A DNA stretch of 44,277 bases, taken from positions 1 to 44,277 of the forward strand of contig JAUHYE010000016.1 of NCBI GenBank assembly GCA_030426395.1. Reading direction: 5' to 3'. Positions 1 to 9,137 of the stretch are shown piece after piece; the stretch's first letter is position 1; each line of letters starts with the position of its first letter. Origin of the DNA: Phycisphaerae bacterium (lineage in GTDB: Bacteria > Planctomycetota > Phycisphaerae > Phycisphaerales > UBA1924). The position numbers were made by a program, and so were the translations under genes. Under the pieces are notes generated by a model. The model was not told the origin of the DNA. It saw only the letters and a list, made by a program, of their open reading frames with translations, and made no database searches.

Positions 1-198
1 GCCACAAGAGTGCATGAAGAACGTGTGCGTTCATCGTGAAGCGCATGAATTGCGCTTGTCGGCATACGAATCAAAACACGATAACGCACACACTTACGGC
101 GATTTGATGCGGCCCGACGCCATGCGCCGGCAAGGGGCTTCCCCTGCGAGCTATATCCCAATATTCATGGCAAAAACGTCGGGCCGCGCATCCCCGGG

Positions 199-405
199 GT
201 GAGCACCGCGGCCAGCGAGCCGTTGCGCATCGAGCCGGGTCGGACGCGGCCGGTGGAACTGCCGCTGGACTTCTCCGATCTGGGATCCGGTGTGCACAAG
301 AGCACCGCGTCGTGGAGCACCAACAATCCGCGGCAGCCCACCGTGGTGGTGACGCTGGAGGTTCACGTCGGACCGAGTGGCGGGGCGGTTGCGCGGGGCC
401 GGTAG
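199..405 (+). CDS. DUF1573-like C-terminal fragment, possibly a broken gene
   Basis: The frame reads about 68 residues from a GTG at 199 and is open back to base 85. Residues such as LRIEPG, then FSDLGSGVHKS, STNNPRQP and VVVTLEVHV follow the second half of the DUF1573 immunoglobulin-like domain, whose usual order is PG, a G-x-x-K strand, a TNDP turn and a closing hydrophobic strand. The first half, including the Cys-rich CGC strand expected just before the PG motif, is not recognisable upstream: the equivalent position reads STAASEP. The gene may be degraded, frameshifted, or start in unusual form. No Shine-Dalgarno is evident. The real function is unknown; such domains usually occur in exported proteins. 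Confidence 0.35.
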   Translation: MSTAASEPLRIEPGRTRPVELPLDFSDLGSGVHKSTASWSTNNPRQPTVVVTLEVHVGPSGGAVARGR

Positions 406-527
406 GCGTGTGTGTGTTTGGGGTGCAAACCCGCCGAGCAACATCCCAACACCTTCTGGCGAAACAGGCCCCGGTGCGCCGCCGTACACCCATACCGACA
501 CCGATCGAGAAGAGAGGGCTCCCCATC

Positions 528-1280
528 ATGCGTACACGCCACGCTGTCGCGTTCGTTCCGCTCGCCATTGTGAGCATCGCCCTGGCAGACCAGACCGGCT
601 TCGACGAGTTCGAACCCGGCTTCCTCGGCACCACCTTCGAGTCCGGCGGCATCACGTTCTCGGACAACATGCAGTTCCGCGGCGAGGACCCGCTGCTGTT
701 CGCCGCGACGAATTGCACGGGCACGTTCACGGGCGACCCCGCGTTCAGCCCCAGCAACACGATGAACTCGGGGCTGTGGACCACCGGCACCAGCGCCTGG
801 TTCGTGCGCAGCCACCAGTGGATCGCGACGACCGGCGAGCTGGCCGACCACGCGTCGGTCGAGCTGTGGTACGACTCGGGCGCCGACTGGGACGGCATCG
901 AGGTGTACCTGGAAGGGCTCGTCGGCGACAACGTCGTGGTGTTCGACTCATTCACCCATCGCCAGACCGTGCCCAAGTACGAGCACGCGCGGCTGGAGAT
1001 CAGCGGCGTGCCCTTCGAGCGCATCCGCTTCATCTGCCGCGGCGTGGGGCCGACCGGCGACCGCGACGGCATCCTGGCCTGCTTCGACAACGTCGTGATC
1101 GAGATGACCGCCTGCGCCGCCGACTTCGACGGCGACGGCGAGCTGACGATCTTCGACTTCCTGGCGTTCCAGAACGCCTTCGACGCGATGGACCCGCTGG
1201 CCGACTTCGACGGCGATGGGGAGCTGACGATCTTCGATTTTCTGGCGTTCCAGAACGCCTTCGACGCGGGGTGCGAGTAG
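528..1280 (+). CDS. secreted protein with C-terminal GC-type dockerin-like repeats
   Basis: The 250-residue product starts at an ATG preceded by GAGAAGAGAGGG. The N-terminus (MRTRHAVAFVPLAIVSIALA) is a typical Sec signal peptide with probable cleavage after SIALA. The middle 170 residues look like an extracellular beta-sandwich (alternating hydrophobic strands, GDNVVVFDSFTH, ARLEISGVPFERIRFIC) of no recognised family. The last 55 residues hold two Ca-binding loops of the form DFDGDGELTIFDF followed by LAFQNAFDA, the paired dockerin-like module typical of exported Phycisphaerae proteins, ending GCE. The two repeat copies are nearly identical at DNA level, suggesting recent duplication or gene conversion. 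The module presumably anchors or sorts the protein at the cell surface. It is convergent with the pump gene, with an 8-base gap. Confidence 0.85.
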   Translation: MRTRHAVAFVPLAIVSIALADQTGFDEFEPGFLGTTFESGGITFSDNMQFRGEDPLLFAATNCTGTFTGDPAFSPSNTMNSGLWTTGTSAWFVRSHQWIATTGELADHASVELWYDSGADWDGIEVYLEGLVGDNVVVFDSFTHRQTVPKYEHARLEISGVPFERIRFICRGVGPTGDRDGILACFDNVVIEMTACAADFDGDGELTIFDFLAFQNAFDAMDPLADFDGDGELTIFDFLAFQNAFDAGCE

Positions 1281-1288
1281 AGGCCGGT

Positions 1289-4200
1289 TTATGCCGCTTT
1301 CTTGCCCGCCAGCCGCTCGCTCGCCTTCTGGATGAGCACGTAGAACAACGGCACGAACAGGATCGCCAGGAACGTGGCCGCCAGCATGCCGCCGATGACG
1401 CCGGTGCCGATGGAGCGGCGGCCGGCCGAGCCCGCGCCGCTGGCCGTCGCGAGCGGCACCACGCCCAGGATGAACGCCAGCGAGGTCATGATGATCGGGC
1501 GGAAGCGCAGGCGTGCCGCTTCGAGGGCCGCCTCGACGATCGGTTTGCCCAGCTCGCGCTGGGCGACGCAGAACTCGATGATGAGGATCGCGTTCTTGGC
1601 GGCCAGGCCCACAAGCACGAGCTGGCCGATCTGGAAGTAGATGTCCTGCGTGTAGCCGCGCAGCGAGATCGCCAGCAGAGCGCCGAAGAGCGCGATGGGG
1701 ATGACCAGCAGCACCGCGATGGGTAGCGACCACCGCTCGTACTGCGCCGCCAAGACCAGGAAGACAACCAGCAGGCCGAAGGCGAGCACCATGGGCGCCT
1801 GGTTGCCGGTCTTGATCTGCTGGTAGCTCTCGCCCGACCACTCGATGCCGTAGCCTGGCGGGAGCGTGTCGGCGGCGATCTCGCGGAGGGTCTCGATGGC
1901 CTCGCCGCTGCTGACGCCCACGGTGGGGGCGCCGGTGATCTCGATGGCTGGGTAGCCGTTGTAGCGGCTGATGACGTTGGGCCCGGCGCGGAAGCTGGTG
2001 CTGACGATGGCCGACAGCGGCACCATCTCGCCCATGCTATTGCGCACGTAGATACGCTCGATGTCCTGCGGCGTGTTGCGGAACTCGGGCTCGGCCTGCA
2101 CCTGCACGCGCCAGATGCGGCCGAAGCGGTTGAAGTCGTTCACGTACAAACTGCCGAAGTAGGCCTGCATGGGCTCGAAGACGTTGGCCAGATCAACGCC
2201 CAGCATGCGCGTCTTCTCCCGGTTGAGGTCGACATAAACCTGCGGCAGCGAGACCTGGAGCGACGAGCTCAGGCCGGTGAGCGTTGGTTCCTGCGAGGCG
2301 GCGTTGAAGAACTGCCCGCCGACCTCGGCCAACTCGGCGGTCGTGCCGCCGCCGCGCTGCTGGACCTCGAGGGTGAAGCCCGCGCGCGTGCCCAGGCCGG
2401 GGATGGCCGGCGGGTTGAACGAGATCACGATGCCGTCGCCGACGGTGGCCATGAGCTGGCGGCTGGCGGCGATGACCTCGTTGGCGCTCGTGCCCTCCTC
2501 GTGGCGTTCGTGGAAGGGCTTGAGCGAGATGAACAGGATGCCCGCGCTGCTGCTGGTGATGCCGCCGTTGAGGAAGTCGAACCCGCCCAGCGCGGTCACA
2601 TGGTCGACGGCCGGGTGGCTGCCGAAAAATTCTTCGGCCTGCTCGATGACGCCCTGGGTCTTGTCCAGGCTCGAGCCCTGGGGCAGCATGACGGCGGCGA
2701 TGAGCACGCCCTGGTCTTCCTCGGGGAGGAAGCCGCCGGGCACCGTGCCCGAGAGCCGGTACGCGCCAAGGCACAGCACGCCGAAGATGGCCAGCGCGAC
2801 GATCGCGTGGCGGATGCCCGCGTGCACGGCGTGGACATACCCGCCGGTGATGCGCTCGAACACGCTGTCGAAGCCGCGGAAGATGACGTTCTTCTTGCCG
2901 TGGCTTGGCTTGAGGATGAGCCGGCACAACGCCGGGCTGAGCGTGAGTGCCACCAGGCCCGAGATGGCCACCGACACCGCGATGGTGACGGCGAATTGCT
3001 TGTACATCTGCCCGGTGAACCCACCGAGAAACGCCACGGGCACGAACACCGCGCTGAGCACGAGCACGACGGCGATGACCGGGCCGGTCACCTGCTCCAT
3101 CGCCTTGATGGTCGCTTCCTTTGGCGGCAGCTTCTCGTCGTGCATCAGGCGCTCGACGTTCTCGACCACGATGATCGCGTCGTCCACCACGATGCCGATC
3201 GACAGCACCAGGCCGAAGAGCGTCAGCGTGTTGATCGAGAACCCCAGGGCGATCATGCCAGCGAAGGTGCCCACGACGGCGACCGGCACGGCCAGCAGCG
3301 GGATGAGCGTGGCGCGCCACGATTGCAGGAAGATGAACACCACGATGAGCACCAGCAACACGGCTTCGAGCAGCGTGTGCACGATCTCGCTGATCGAGTC
3401 GCTGATGAAGATCGTGGTGTCGTAGGGCACCAGCCAGTCGATGCCCGGCGGGAAGTCGCTCTGGGCCGATTCCATCTCGGCCCGCACGGCTTCCATCGTG
3501 CTCAGCGCGTTGGCGCCCACTTGCAGGTACACGAGCACCACGGCGGTGGACTGCCCGTCGCTTCGGCTGACCAGCCCGTAGCTCTGGGCGCCGAGTTCGA
3601 CGCGGGCGACGTCCTTCAGGCGCACCAGGGCGCCCTCGGGCGTGGCGCGGAGGATGACGTTCTCGTAGTCCTCCACCTCGCTCAGCCGGCCCCGGGTGAG
3701 CACGGGCAGGGTCAACTCGACCTCGCCGCCGTTCTCGAGGCTGTTGGGACGCTGGCCCACGGTGCCGGCGGGGAAGACGGCGTTCTGGTCGCGCAGCGCG
3801 GCGGCCACGTCCGAGACGGTCAGCCCCTTGAGCACCAGCTTGTCGGGGTCGACCCACACCCGCATCGAGTAGTTCTTGTTGCCGAAGACCTGGGCATCGC
3901 CCACGCCGGGCACGCGCTTGAGGCGGTCGAGCAGGTTGATGGTGGCATAATTGCTCAGGTACAGGTCGTCGTAGCGGTCGTCGCTCGATCGCAACGACAC
4001 CACGCCCAGGATGTTCGTCGACGCCTTCACAACCGTCACGCCCTGACGCGTGACCTCGGCGGGCAGCTGCGGCTCGGCGATCGAGAGCCGGTTCTGCACG
4101 TCGACGGCGGCCAGGTCCTGGTCTGTGCCGATCTCGAAGGTCACCGAGATGTTGCACGTGCCGTCGTTGCCGCTGCGCGAGCTGTAGTAGATGAGGTTCG

Positions 4201-4420
4201 GGATGCCGCTGAGCTGCTGTTCGATGGGCGCGGCGACCGACTCGGCCACGGTCTCGGCATCGGCGCCGGGATACACCGCGGTGATCTGGATGACCGGCGG
4301 CGTGACCTCGGGGAATCGCGCGATGGGCAGCACCGCGATGGCCACCGTGCCCGCGATCAGGATCAGCAGGCTCAGCACGATCGAGAAGACCGGCCGCTCG
4401 ATGAAGAAGCGCGAGATCAT
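1289..4420 (-). CDS. RND efflux pump inner-membrane subunit (AcrB/HAE1 family)
   Basis: This 1043-residue proton-driven multidrug exporter subunit has the standard family length. It opens with MISRFFIERPVFSIVLSLL, continues with the FPEVTPPVIQITAVYPGADAET porter segment, carries the paired Asp of TM4 in SIGIVVDDAIIVVENVE near residue 405, and repeats the fold in its second half (AAKNAILIIEF). It pumps hydrophobic compounds from membrane or periplasm. Its start overlaps the adaptor stop by four bases (ATGA), so the two are translationally coupled. No outer-membrane TolC-type channel gene follows; the next gene is convergent, so the channel must be elsewhere. Substrate cannot be told from sequence. 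Confidence 0.96.
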   Translation of the reverse strand: MISRFFIERPVFSIVLSLLILIAGTVAIAVLPIARFPEVTPPVIQITAVYPGADAETVAESVAAPIEQQLSGIPNLIYYSSRSGNDGTCNISVTFEIGTDQDLAAVDVQNRLSIAEPQLPAEVTRQGVTVVKASTNILGVVSLRSSDDRYDDLYLSNYATINLLDRLKRVPGVGDAQVFGNKNYSMRVWVDPDKLVLKGLTVSDVAAALRDQNAVFPAGTVGQRPNSLENGGEVELTLPVLTRGRLSEVEDYENVILRATPEGALVRLKDVARVELGAQSYGLVSRSDGQSTAVVLVYLQVGANALSTMEAVRAEMESAQSDFPPGIDWLVPYDTTIFISDSISEIVHTLLEAVLLVLIVVFIFLQSWRATLIPLLAVPVAVVGTFAGMIALGFSINTLTLFGLVLSIGIVVDDAIIVVENVERLMHDEKLPPKEATIKAMEQVTGPVIAVVLVLSAVFVPVAFLGGFTGQMYKQFAVTIAVSVAISGLVALTLSPALCRLILKPSHGKKNVIFRGFDSVFERITGGYVHAVHAGIRHAIVALAIFGVLCLGAYRLSGTVPGGFLPEEDQGVLIAAVMLPQGSSLDKTQGVIEQAEEFFGSHPAVDHVTALGGFDFLNGGITSSSAGILFISLKPFHERHEEGTSANEVIAASRQLMATVGDGIVISFNPPAIPGLGTRAGFTLEVQQRGGGTTAELAEVGGQFFNAASQEPTLTGLSSSLQVSLPQVYVDLNREKTRMLGVDLANVFEPMQAYFGSLYVNDFNRFGRIWRVQVQAEPEFRNTPQDIERIYVRNSMGEMVPLSAIVSTSFRAGPNVISRYNGYPAIEITGAPTVGVSSGEAIETLREIAADTLPPGYGIEWSGESYQQIKTGNQAPMVLAFGLLVVFLVLAAQYERWSLPIAVLLVIPIALFGALLAISLRGYTQDIYFQIGQLVLVGLAAKNAILIIEFCVAQRELGKPIVEAALEAARLRFRPIIMTSLAFILGVVPLATASGAGSAGRRSIGTGVIGGMLAATFLAILFVPLFYVLIQKASERLAGKKAA

Positions 4421-5676
4421 GACGGCTCGCCCGCGGGCTGGGCCGGTTGAGACTCAGACTCCGGCGCGATCGTCACCGCCGTGCCGGGGCGAACCATCAT
4501 CAGCCGATCGGTGATGACCTTGTCGCCCGGCTCCAGGCCGCGCTGGATGACCCAGTGCACGTTGTCGTCCCATTCACCGAGTTCGACCGGCCGCGGCTGG
4601 GCGGTGCCGTCATCGCTCACCACCATCACGCTCGCGCCTCGGGTGGACATCTGCACGGCCGCCTGCGGCACGCGGATGACGCCGACGCGCTGGATGTTGG
4701 TGACCGTCGCATACACGAACTGCCCGGGCTTGAGCAGGCCGTCGGGGTTGGGCACCTCGCCGCGCACCACGCTGGTGCCGGTGGTCTGGTCGACCTCGAC
4801 GTCCAGGTAGTTGATGTGGCCGGTGTGCGCGTACACGCTGCCGTCGGCCAGGGTGACGCTGAACTCGATCTCGGTCAGCTCGGGCACGATGAGCACGCCC
4901 TCGGCCTCCTGCCTTTGGAAGCGGAGCATCTCCGACTCGGTCACCGAGTACTGCACGTAGATCGGGTCGATCTGCTGCACGACGGCGAGCAGGCCGTTCT
5001 GCCCCGCGTCGACGTAGCTGCCAACGTCGCGCAGCGAACGGCCGACGACGCCGGTGATGGGGCTCTGGATCGTGGTGTACCCGAGCTCGAGCTGGGCGGC
5101 GTCGATCTCGGCCTTGGCGCGTTGCACCTCGGCGGTGGCGACGGACTTTTGCGTCTGCCAGTCTTCGAGCTCGTTGGACGTGCCCGCGCTGCTCTCCACG
5201 GCGCGGCGGTACCGCTCGACCTGGTGCGTCGCGCGCTCGAGCGTGGCCTCGGCGCTGCTCAGCCGCGCCTGGGCCTGCTCGAGTTGCACCTCGAACGGCT
5301 CGGGATCGATCTGGAACAGCGTCGAGCCCTTCTCGACGCGCTGGCCCTCGGTGAACTGTCGTTCCTGGAGGTACCCCGCCACGCGGGCGCGGATCTCGAC
5401 GACCTGCGAGCCCTCGGTCTGCGCGAGGAACCGCAGCGGCGCGGCCAGCGTCTCGGGCTCGACCACGTGCACGCTGACGGGGATCGGGTTACTCGGCGGC
5501 GCCGCGGCCTCGTGGCTCGGGCCCGACTCGGTCAGCGTCCAGAACACCGCGCCGCCGGCGAGCACCAGCACGAGGACGAGGGCGGGGATGCCCTTCTTCA
5601 CGACGTGGCTGCCTAGGGAGCGGCCGCCCCCCTCCTGCGGCTTGCGACCCTCGGTCGCCTGGCTTTCCTGTTCCAT
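4417..5676 (-). CDS. RND efflux periplasmic adaptor (membrane fusion protein)
   Basis: The 419-residue adaptor joins the pump to an outer-membrane channel. The reading frame is open further upstream, but the ATG at 5676 has a perfect AGGAGG seven bases before it and decides the start. A short basic N-terminus precedes one membrane anchor (IPALVLVLVLAGGAVFWTL); there is no lipobox. The barrel-sandwich (VEIRARVAGYLQERQF), alpha-hairpin (residues about 120-190), return lipoyl half (TIQSPITGVVGRSLRDVGSYV) and beta-barrel with VKPGQ-like LLKPGQFVYATV follow in the usual HlyD/AcrA order. It is the first gene of the operon and is divergent from a TetR gene that likely represses it. Confidence 0.95.
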   Translation of the reverse strand: MEQESQATEGRKPQEGGGRSLGSHVVKKGIPALVLVLVLAGGAVFWTLTESGPSHEAAAPPSNPIPVSVHVVEPETLAAPLRFLAQTEGSQVVEIRARVAGYLQERQFTEGQRVEKGSTLFQIDPEPFEVQLEQAQARLSSAEATLERATHQVERYRRAVESSAGTSNELEDWQTQKSVATAEVQRAKAEIDAAQLELGYTTIQSPITGVVGRSLRDVGSYVDAGQNGLLAVVQQIDPIYVQYSVTESEMLRFQRQEAEGVLIVPELTEIEFSVTLADGSVYAHTGHINYLDVEVDQTTGTSVVRGEVPNPDGLLKPGQFVYATVTNIQRVGVIRVPQAAVQMSTRGASVMVVSDDGTAQPRPVELGEWDDNVHWVIQRGLEPGDKVITDRLMMVRPGTAVTIAPESESQPAQPAGEPS

Positions 5677-5723
5677 CGGGCCTCCTGGAAGTCGTCCGGA
5701 GCTGTAACGTGGAACCGAAGTGT

Positions 5724-5751
5724 AGAATACCCGTTCAAAATGTCTATTCAA
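5724..5751 (-). promoter_or_regulatory. predicted sigma-70 promoter of the efflux operon
   Basis: On the minus strand TTGAAT (5751-5746) and TATTCT (5729-5724) are separated by 16 bases, giving a leader of about 40 bases that contains the AGGAGG of the adaptor gene. The site lies in the 108-base divergent region shared with tetR. Based on motif match only. Confidence 0.45.
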
Positions 5752-5778
5752 GATGCGATTCGTCAAGATTCATAGGAT
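5748..5778 (+). promoter_or_regulatory. candidate TetR operator repeats and tetR -10 box
   Basis: TCAAGAT occurs twice (5748-5754 and 5763-5769), 15 bases apart start to start, between the two divergent starts. TAGGAT (5773-5778) ends six bases before the tetR ATG, so the tetR transcript may be leaderless. Because the direct repeats overlap the -35 of the efflux promoter and the tetR promoter, they are the best visible place for autoregulation. A clear palindrome is not seen. Confidence 0.3.
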
Positions 5779-5784
5779 CCCACC

Positions 5785-6453
5785 ATGGCCCGACGAGATC
5801 CAGACCGCCGCCACCGCCGCCCGCCCCCTGGCGGGGCCGAGCCCGAGGGCACGCGCGAGCGGCTCATCGAGGCCGCCGGCGAGGTCTTCGCCTCCAAGGG
5901 CTACCACGCCGCCACGGTCAAGGACATCACCGACCTGGCCGGCGCCGCCATCGGCTCGATCAACTACCACTTCGGCGATAAGGAGGGCCTCTACGCCCGG
6001 GTGCTCGCCCGCATCGGCTGCGCGGCCGAGGGCATCGTGCCGCCAGAGGGTTCCCTGCACGGCACGCCGCAGGAGCGACTCCGCCAGTATCTCGTGCACA
6101 TCATGACCACCATGCTGGGCCGGGACAAGCCGGTGTGGGAGCGCGTGCTCATGGCCCGCGAACTGGCCGAGCCCACGGCCGCCCTCGATTCGGTCATCGA
6201 GACCATCGCCCGCCCCCTTCACCAGGGGCTGGCAGAAATCGTCTCCCAGATCACCGGGCAGAAGGCCAGCACCCAGCGCGTCGCGCTGCTCACCTGCGGC
6301 ATCGTCGCCCAGTGCATGTACTACTTGCAGCACGAGGCCGTGCTCGACCGCGTGCACCCCCAGCTTAAGACGCGGCCGAGCGCCAAGCGGCTGGCCGACA
6401 CCATCGCCGACTTCTCCATCGCCGGCCTCGAGCGCATGACCGAGGGCACATAG
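5785..6453 (+). CDS. TetR/AcrR-family repressor, CecR (DUF1956)-like
   Basis: This 222-residue regulator has a basic, Pro/Arg-rich N-terminal tail, then the TetR helix-turn-helix at about residues 23-69 ([44 protein letters not shown]). The C-terminal ligand domain ([32 protein letters not shown]) resembles the DUF1956 domain of E. coli CecR/YbiH, which controls an ABC exporter. Divergent position next to the RND adaptor and pump implies that it senses a pump substrate and represses both directions. No Shine-Dalgarno precedes the ATG; a TAGGAT box lies six bases upstream. Confidence 0.9.
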   Translation: MARRDPDRRHRRPPPGGAEPEGTRERLIEAAGEVFASKGYHAATVKDITDLAGAAIGSINYHFGDKEGLYARVLARIGCAAEGIVPPEGSLHGTPQERLRQYLVHIMTTMLGRDKPVWERVLMARELAEPTAALDSVIETIARPLHQGLAEIVSQITGQKASTQRVALLTCGIVAQCMYYLQHEAVLDRVHPQLKTRPSAKRLADTIADFSIAGLERMTEGT

Positions 6454-6455
6454 AA

Positions 6456-6487
6456 ACGGCGGGCGTGGCGAGAGCCACACCCGCCGT
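6456..6487 (-). terminator. terminator hairpin of dnaK, between convergent genes
   Basis: A 14-bp stem (ACGGCGGG... pairing with ...CCCGCCGT) encloses a four-base loop. Read on the minus strand every pair forms, one of them as G-U, and the stem is followed by TTTCT, so it fits dnaK termination. On the plus strand the loop is GAGA and one pair is a C-A mismatch with no T-run, so termination of tetR there is less sure. Confidence 0.7.
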
Positions 6488-6513
6488 CGAGTGGTTTCAA
6501 TTGCCGGCGGGGC

Positions 6514-8418
<1,905 letters not shown>

Positions 8419-8476
8419 GGCAATGGCCCTCCTTCAGAAGCCCCGGGGGCCGACCCGCGGCCGTCCGTGCGGGGAC

Positions 8477-8511
8477 ATATTGCAAGGGCGATGCCAGCGG
8501 GCGGGCGTCAA
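8477..8511 (-). promoter_or_regulatory. possible dnaK promoter
   Basis: On the minus strand a T-run leads into TTGACG (8511-8506) and further on CCCTTGCAATATG (to 8476). The spacing to CAATAT is 23 bases, too long for sigma-70; the CCC-TTG-CAAT stretch is only loosely like a heat-shock sigma -10. The region is proposed because it is the only AT-bearing patch upstream of dnaK. Confidence 0.25.
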
Positions 8512-8599
8512 AAAAACCGCACCGGAACGCCCCCAGGGGGTGTCGCGGTGCAGGCGGCCGGCGATCACTGCCGATCTGGCAGCCACTCCGTGGGGGGCT

Positions 8600-8773
8600 C
8601 CTTTCCTCCCCCGCCCCCGACGGGGGAGGTGCCGAGGTCTTCCGAGGCGGAGGGGGTCTTGGAGTGTCCGTTGGCGTCGATCGCGCGACCGAGCCTCCTT
8701 GCACGCCCGAAGACCCCCTCCGACCCCCGAAGACGGGGGCCACCTCCCCCGCCGGGGGCGGGGGAGGGAAAGG
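8600..8773. repeat. long imperfect inverted repeat (REP/intergenic element type)
   Basis: Left arm (about 8600-8660) and right arm (about 8710-8773) are imperfect reverse complements over roughly 60 bases, both containing TTTCC-TCCCCCGCCCCCG, GGGGGAGGTG and CGGAGGGGGTCTT. Each arm is itself able to fold (CCCCCG facing CGGGGG). The intervening 50 bases are not repetitive. No second copy is obvious in the window. G-runs and C-runs make it look like the abundant GGGGGAGG-type intergenic elements seen in several high-GC bacteria; that family link is from memory, not from a search. Confidence 0.65.
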
Positions 8774-8820
8774 AAACCCGCCATGCGGGCCCGCTGGGAG
8801 CGGGGGAGGGGATGGGAACC

Positions 8821-9030
8821 GTGCCCTCGGGTGCCAACGCCGTGCCCACGGGCCCGAGTTCCGTGCCTTCGGGTGCCAACTTCGTGCCCTCTGACGCGAG
8901 TTCCGCGCCATCGGAGGTGGCATCTGCGCCATCGGATGCGAGCTCCGTGCCATCGGAGGTGACATCCGTGCCCTCGGATGCGAGCTTCGTGCCCTCGGAC
9001 GTGAGTTCCGTGCCATCGGATGTGACATCC
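8821..9030. repeat. 21-bp tandem repeat array 1 (10 units)
   Basis: Ten contiguous units of exactly 21 bases run from 8821 to 9030. The consensus reads GTGCC then C/A, TCGGA, T/G, G, C/T, GAG, C/T, TCC. Units 7-10 are most alike; units 1-3 have drifted (GTGCCAAC in the second half). There are no spacers, so it is not a CRISPR array. Every frame through it is a heptapeptide repeat simply because 21 is a multiple of three; the plus strand gives SSVPSDA-like heptads and the minus strand TELASEG-like heptads. It lies about 400 bases upstream of dnaK and 108 bases past the stop of the gene ending at 9138. Confidence 0.9.
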
Positions 9031-9053
9031 GATGGCACGGAACTCACGTCCGA
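8995..9053. repeat. 59-bp near-perfect palindrome at the end of array 1
   Basis: Bases 8995-9023 are the exact reverse complement of 9025-9053, 29 bp per arm with a single unpaired base at 9024. Pairing fails at 8994/9054. The left arm is the end of the array (part of units 8 and 9 onward into unit 10), and the right arm is an inverted copy of the same sequence, so it arose by inverted duplication of about 1.4 repeat units. It could act as a very strong hairpin terminator for the minus-strand gene ending at 9138, 85 bases away, though no T-run follows. Confidence 0.9.
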
Positions 9054-9137
9054 CCCCCGCTCACGGGCTCCAGGGGCCGATTTCACAATCAAAATCCGAA
9101 CATGGCCCCGGCCGGGGCCATCCCGGGGCCCGCGGGC

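Noticed and set aside
8419-8820. CIRCE heat-shock operator upstream of dnaK
   Set aside because: No TTAGCACTC/GAGTGCTAA inverted repeat is present in the region.
8565-9092. 175-codon minus-strand gene of TELASEG-type heptads
   Set aside because: The open frame is explained by a 21-bp repeat in GC-rich DNA; it also runs through the long inverted repeat, has no ribosome-binding site and no other family likeness.
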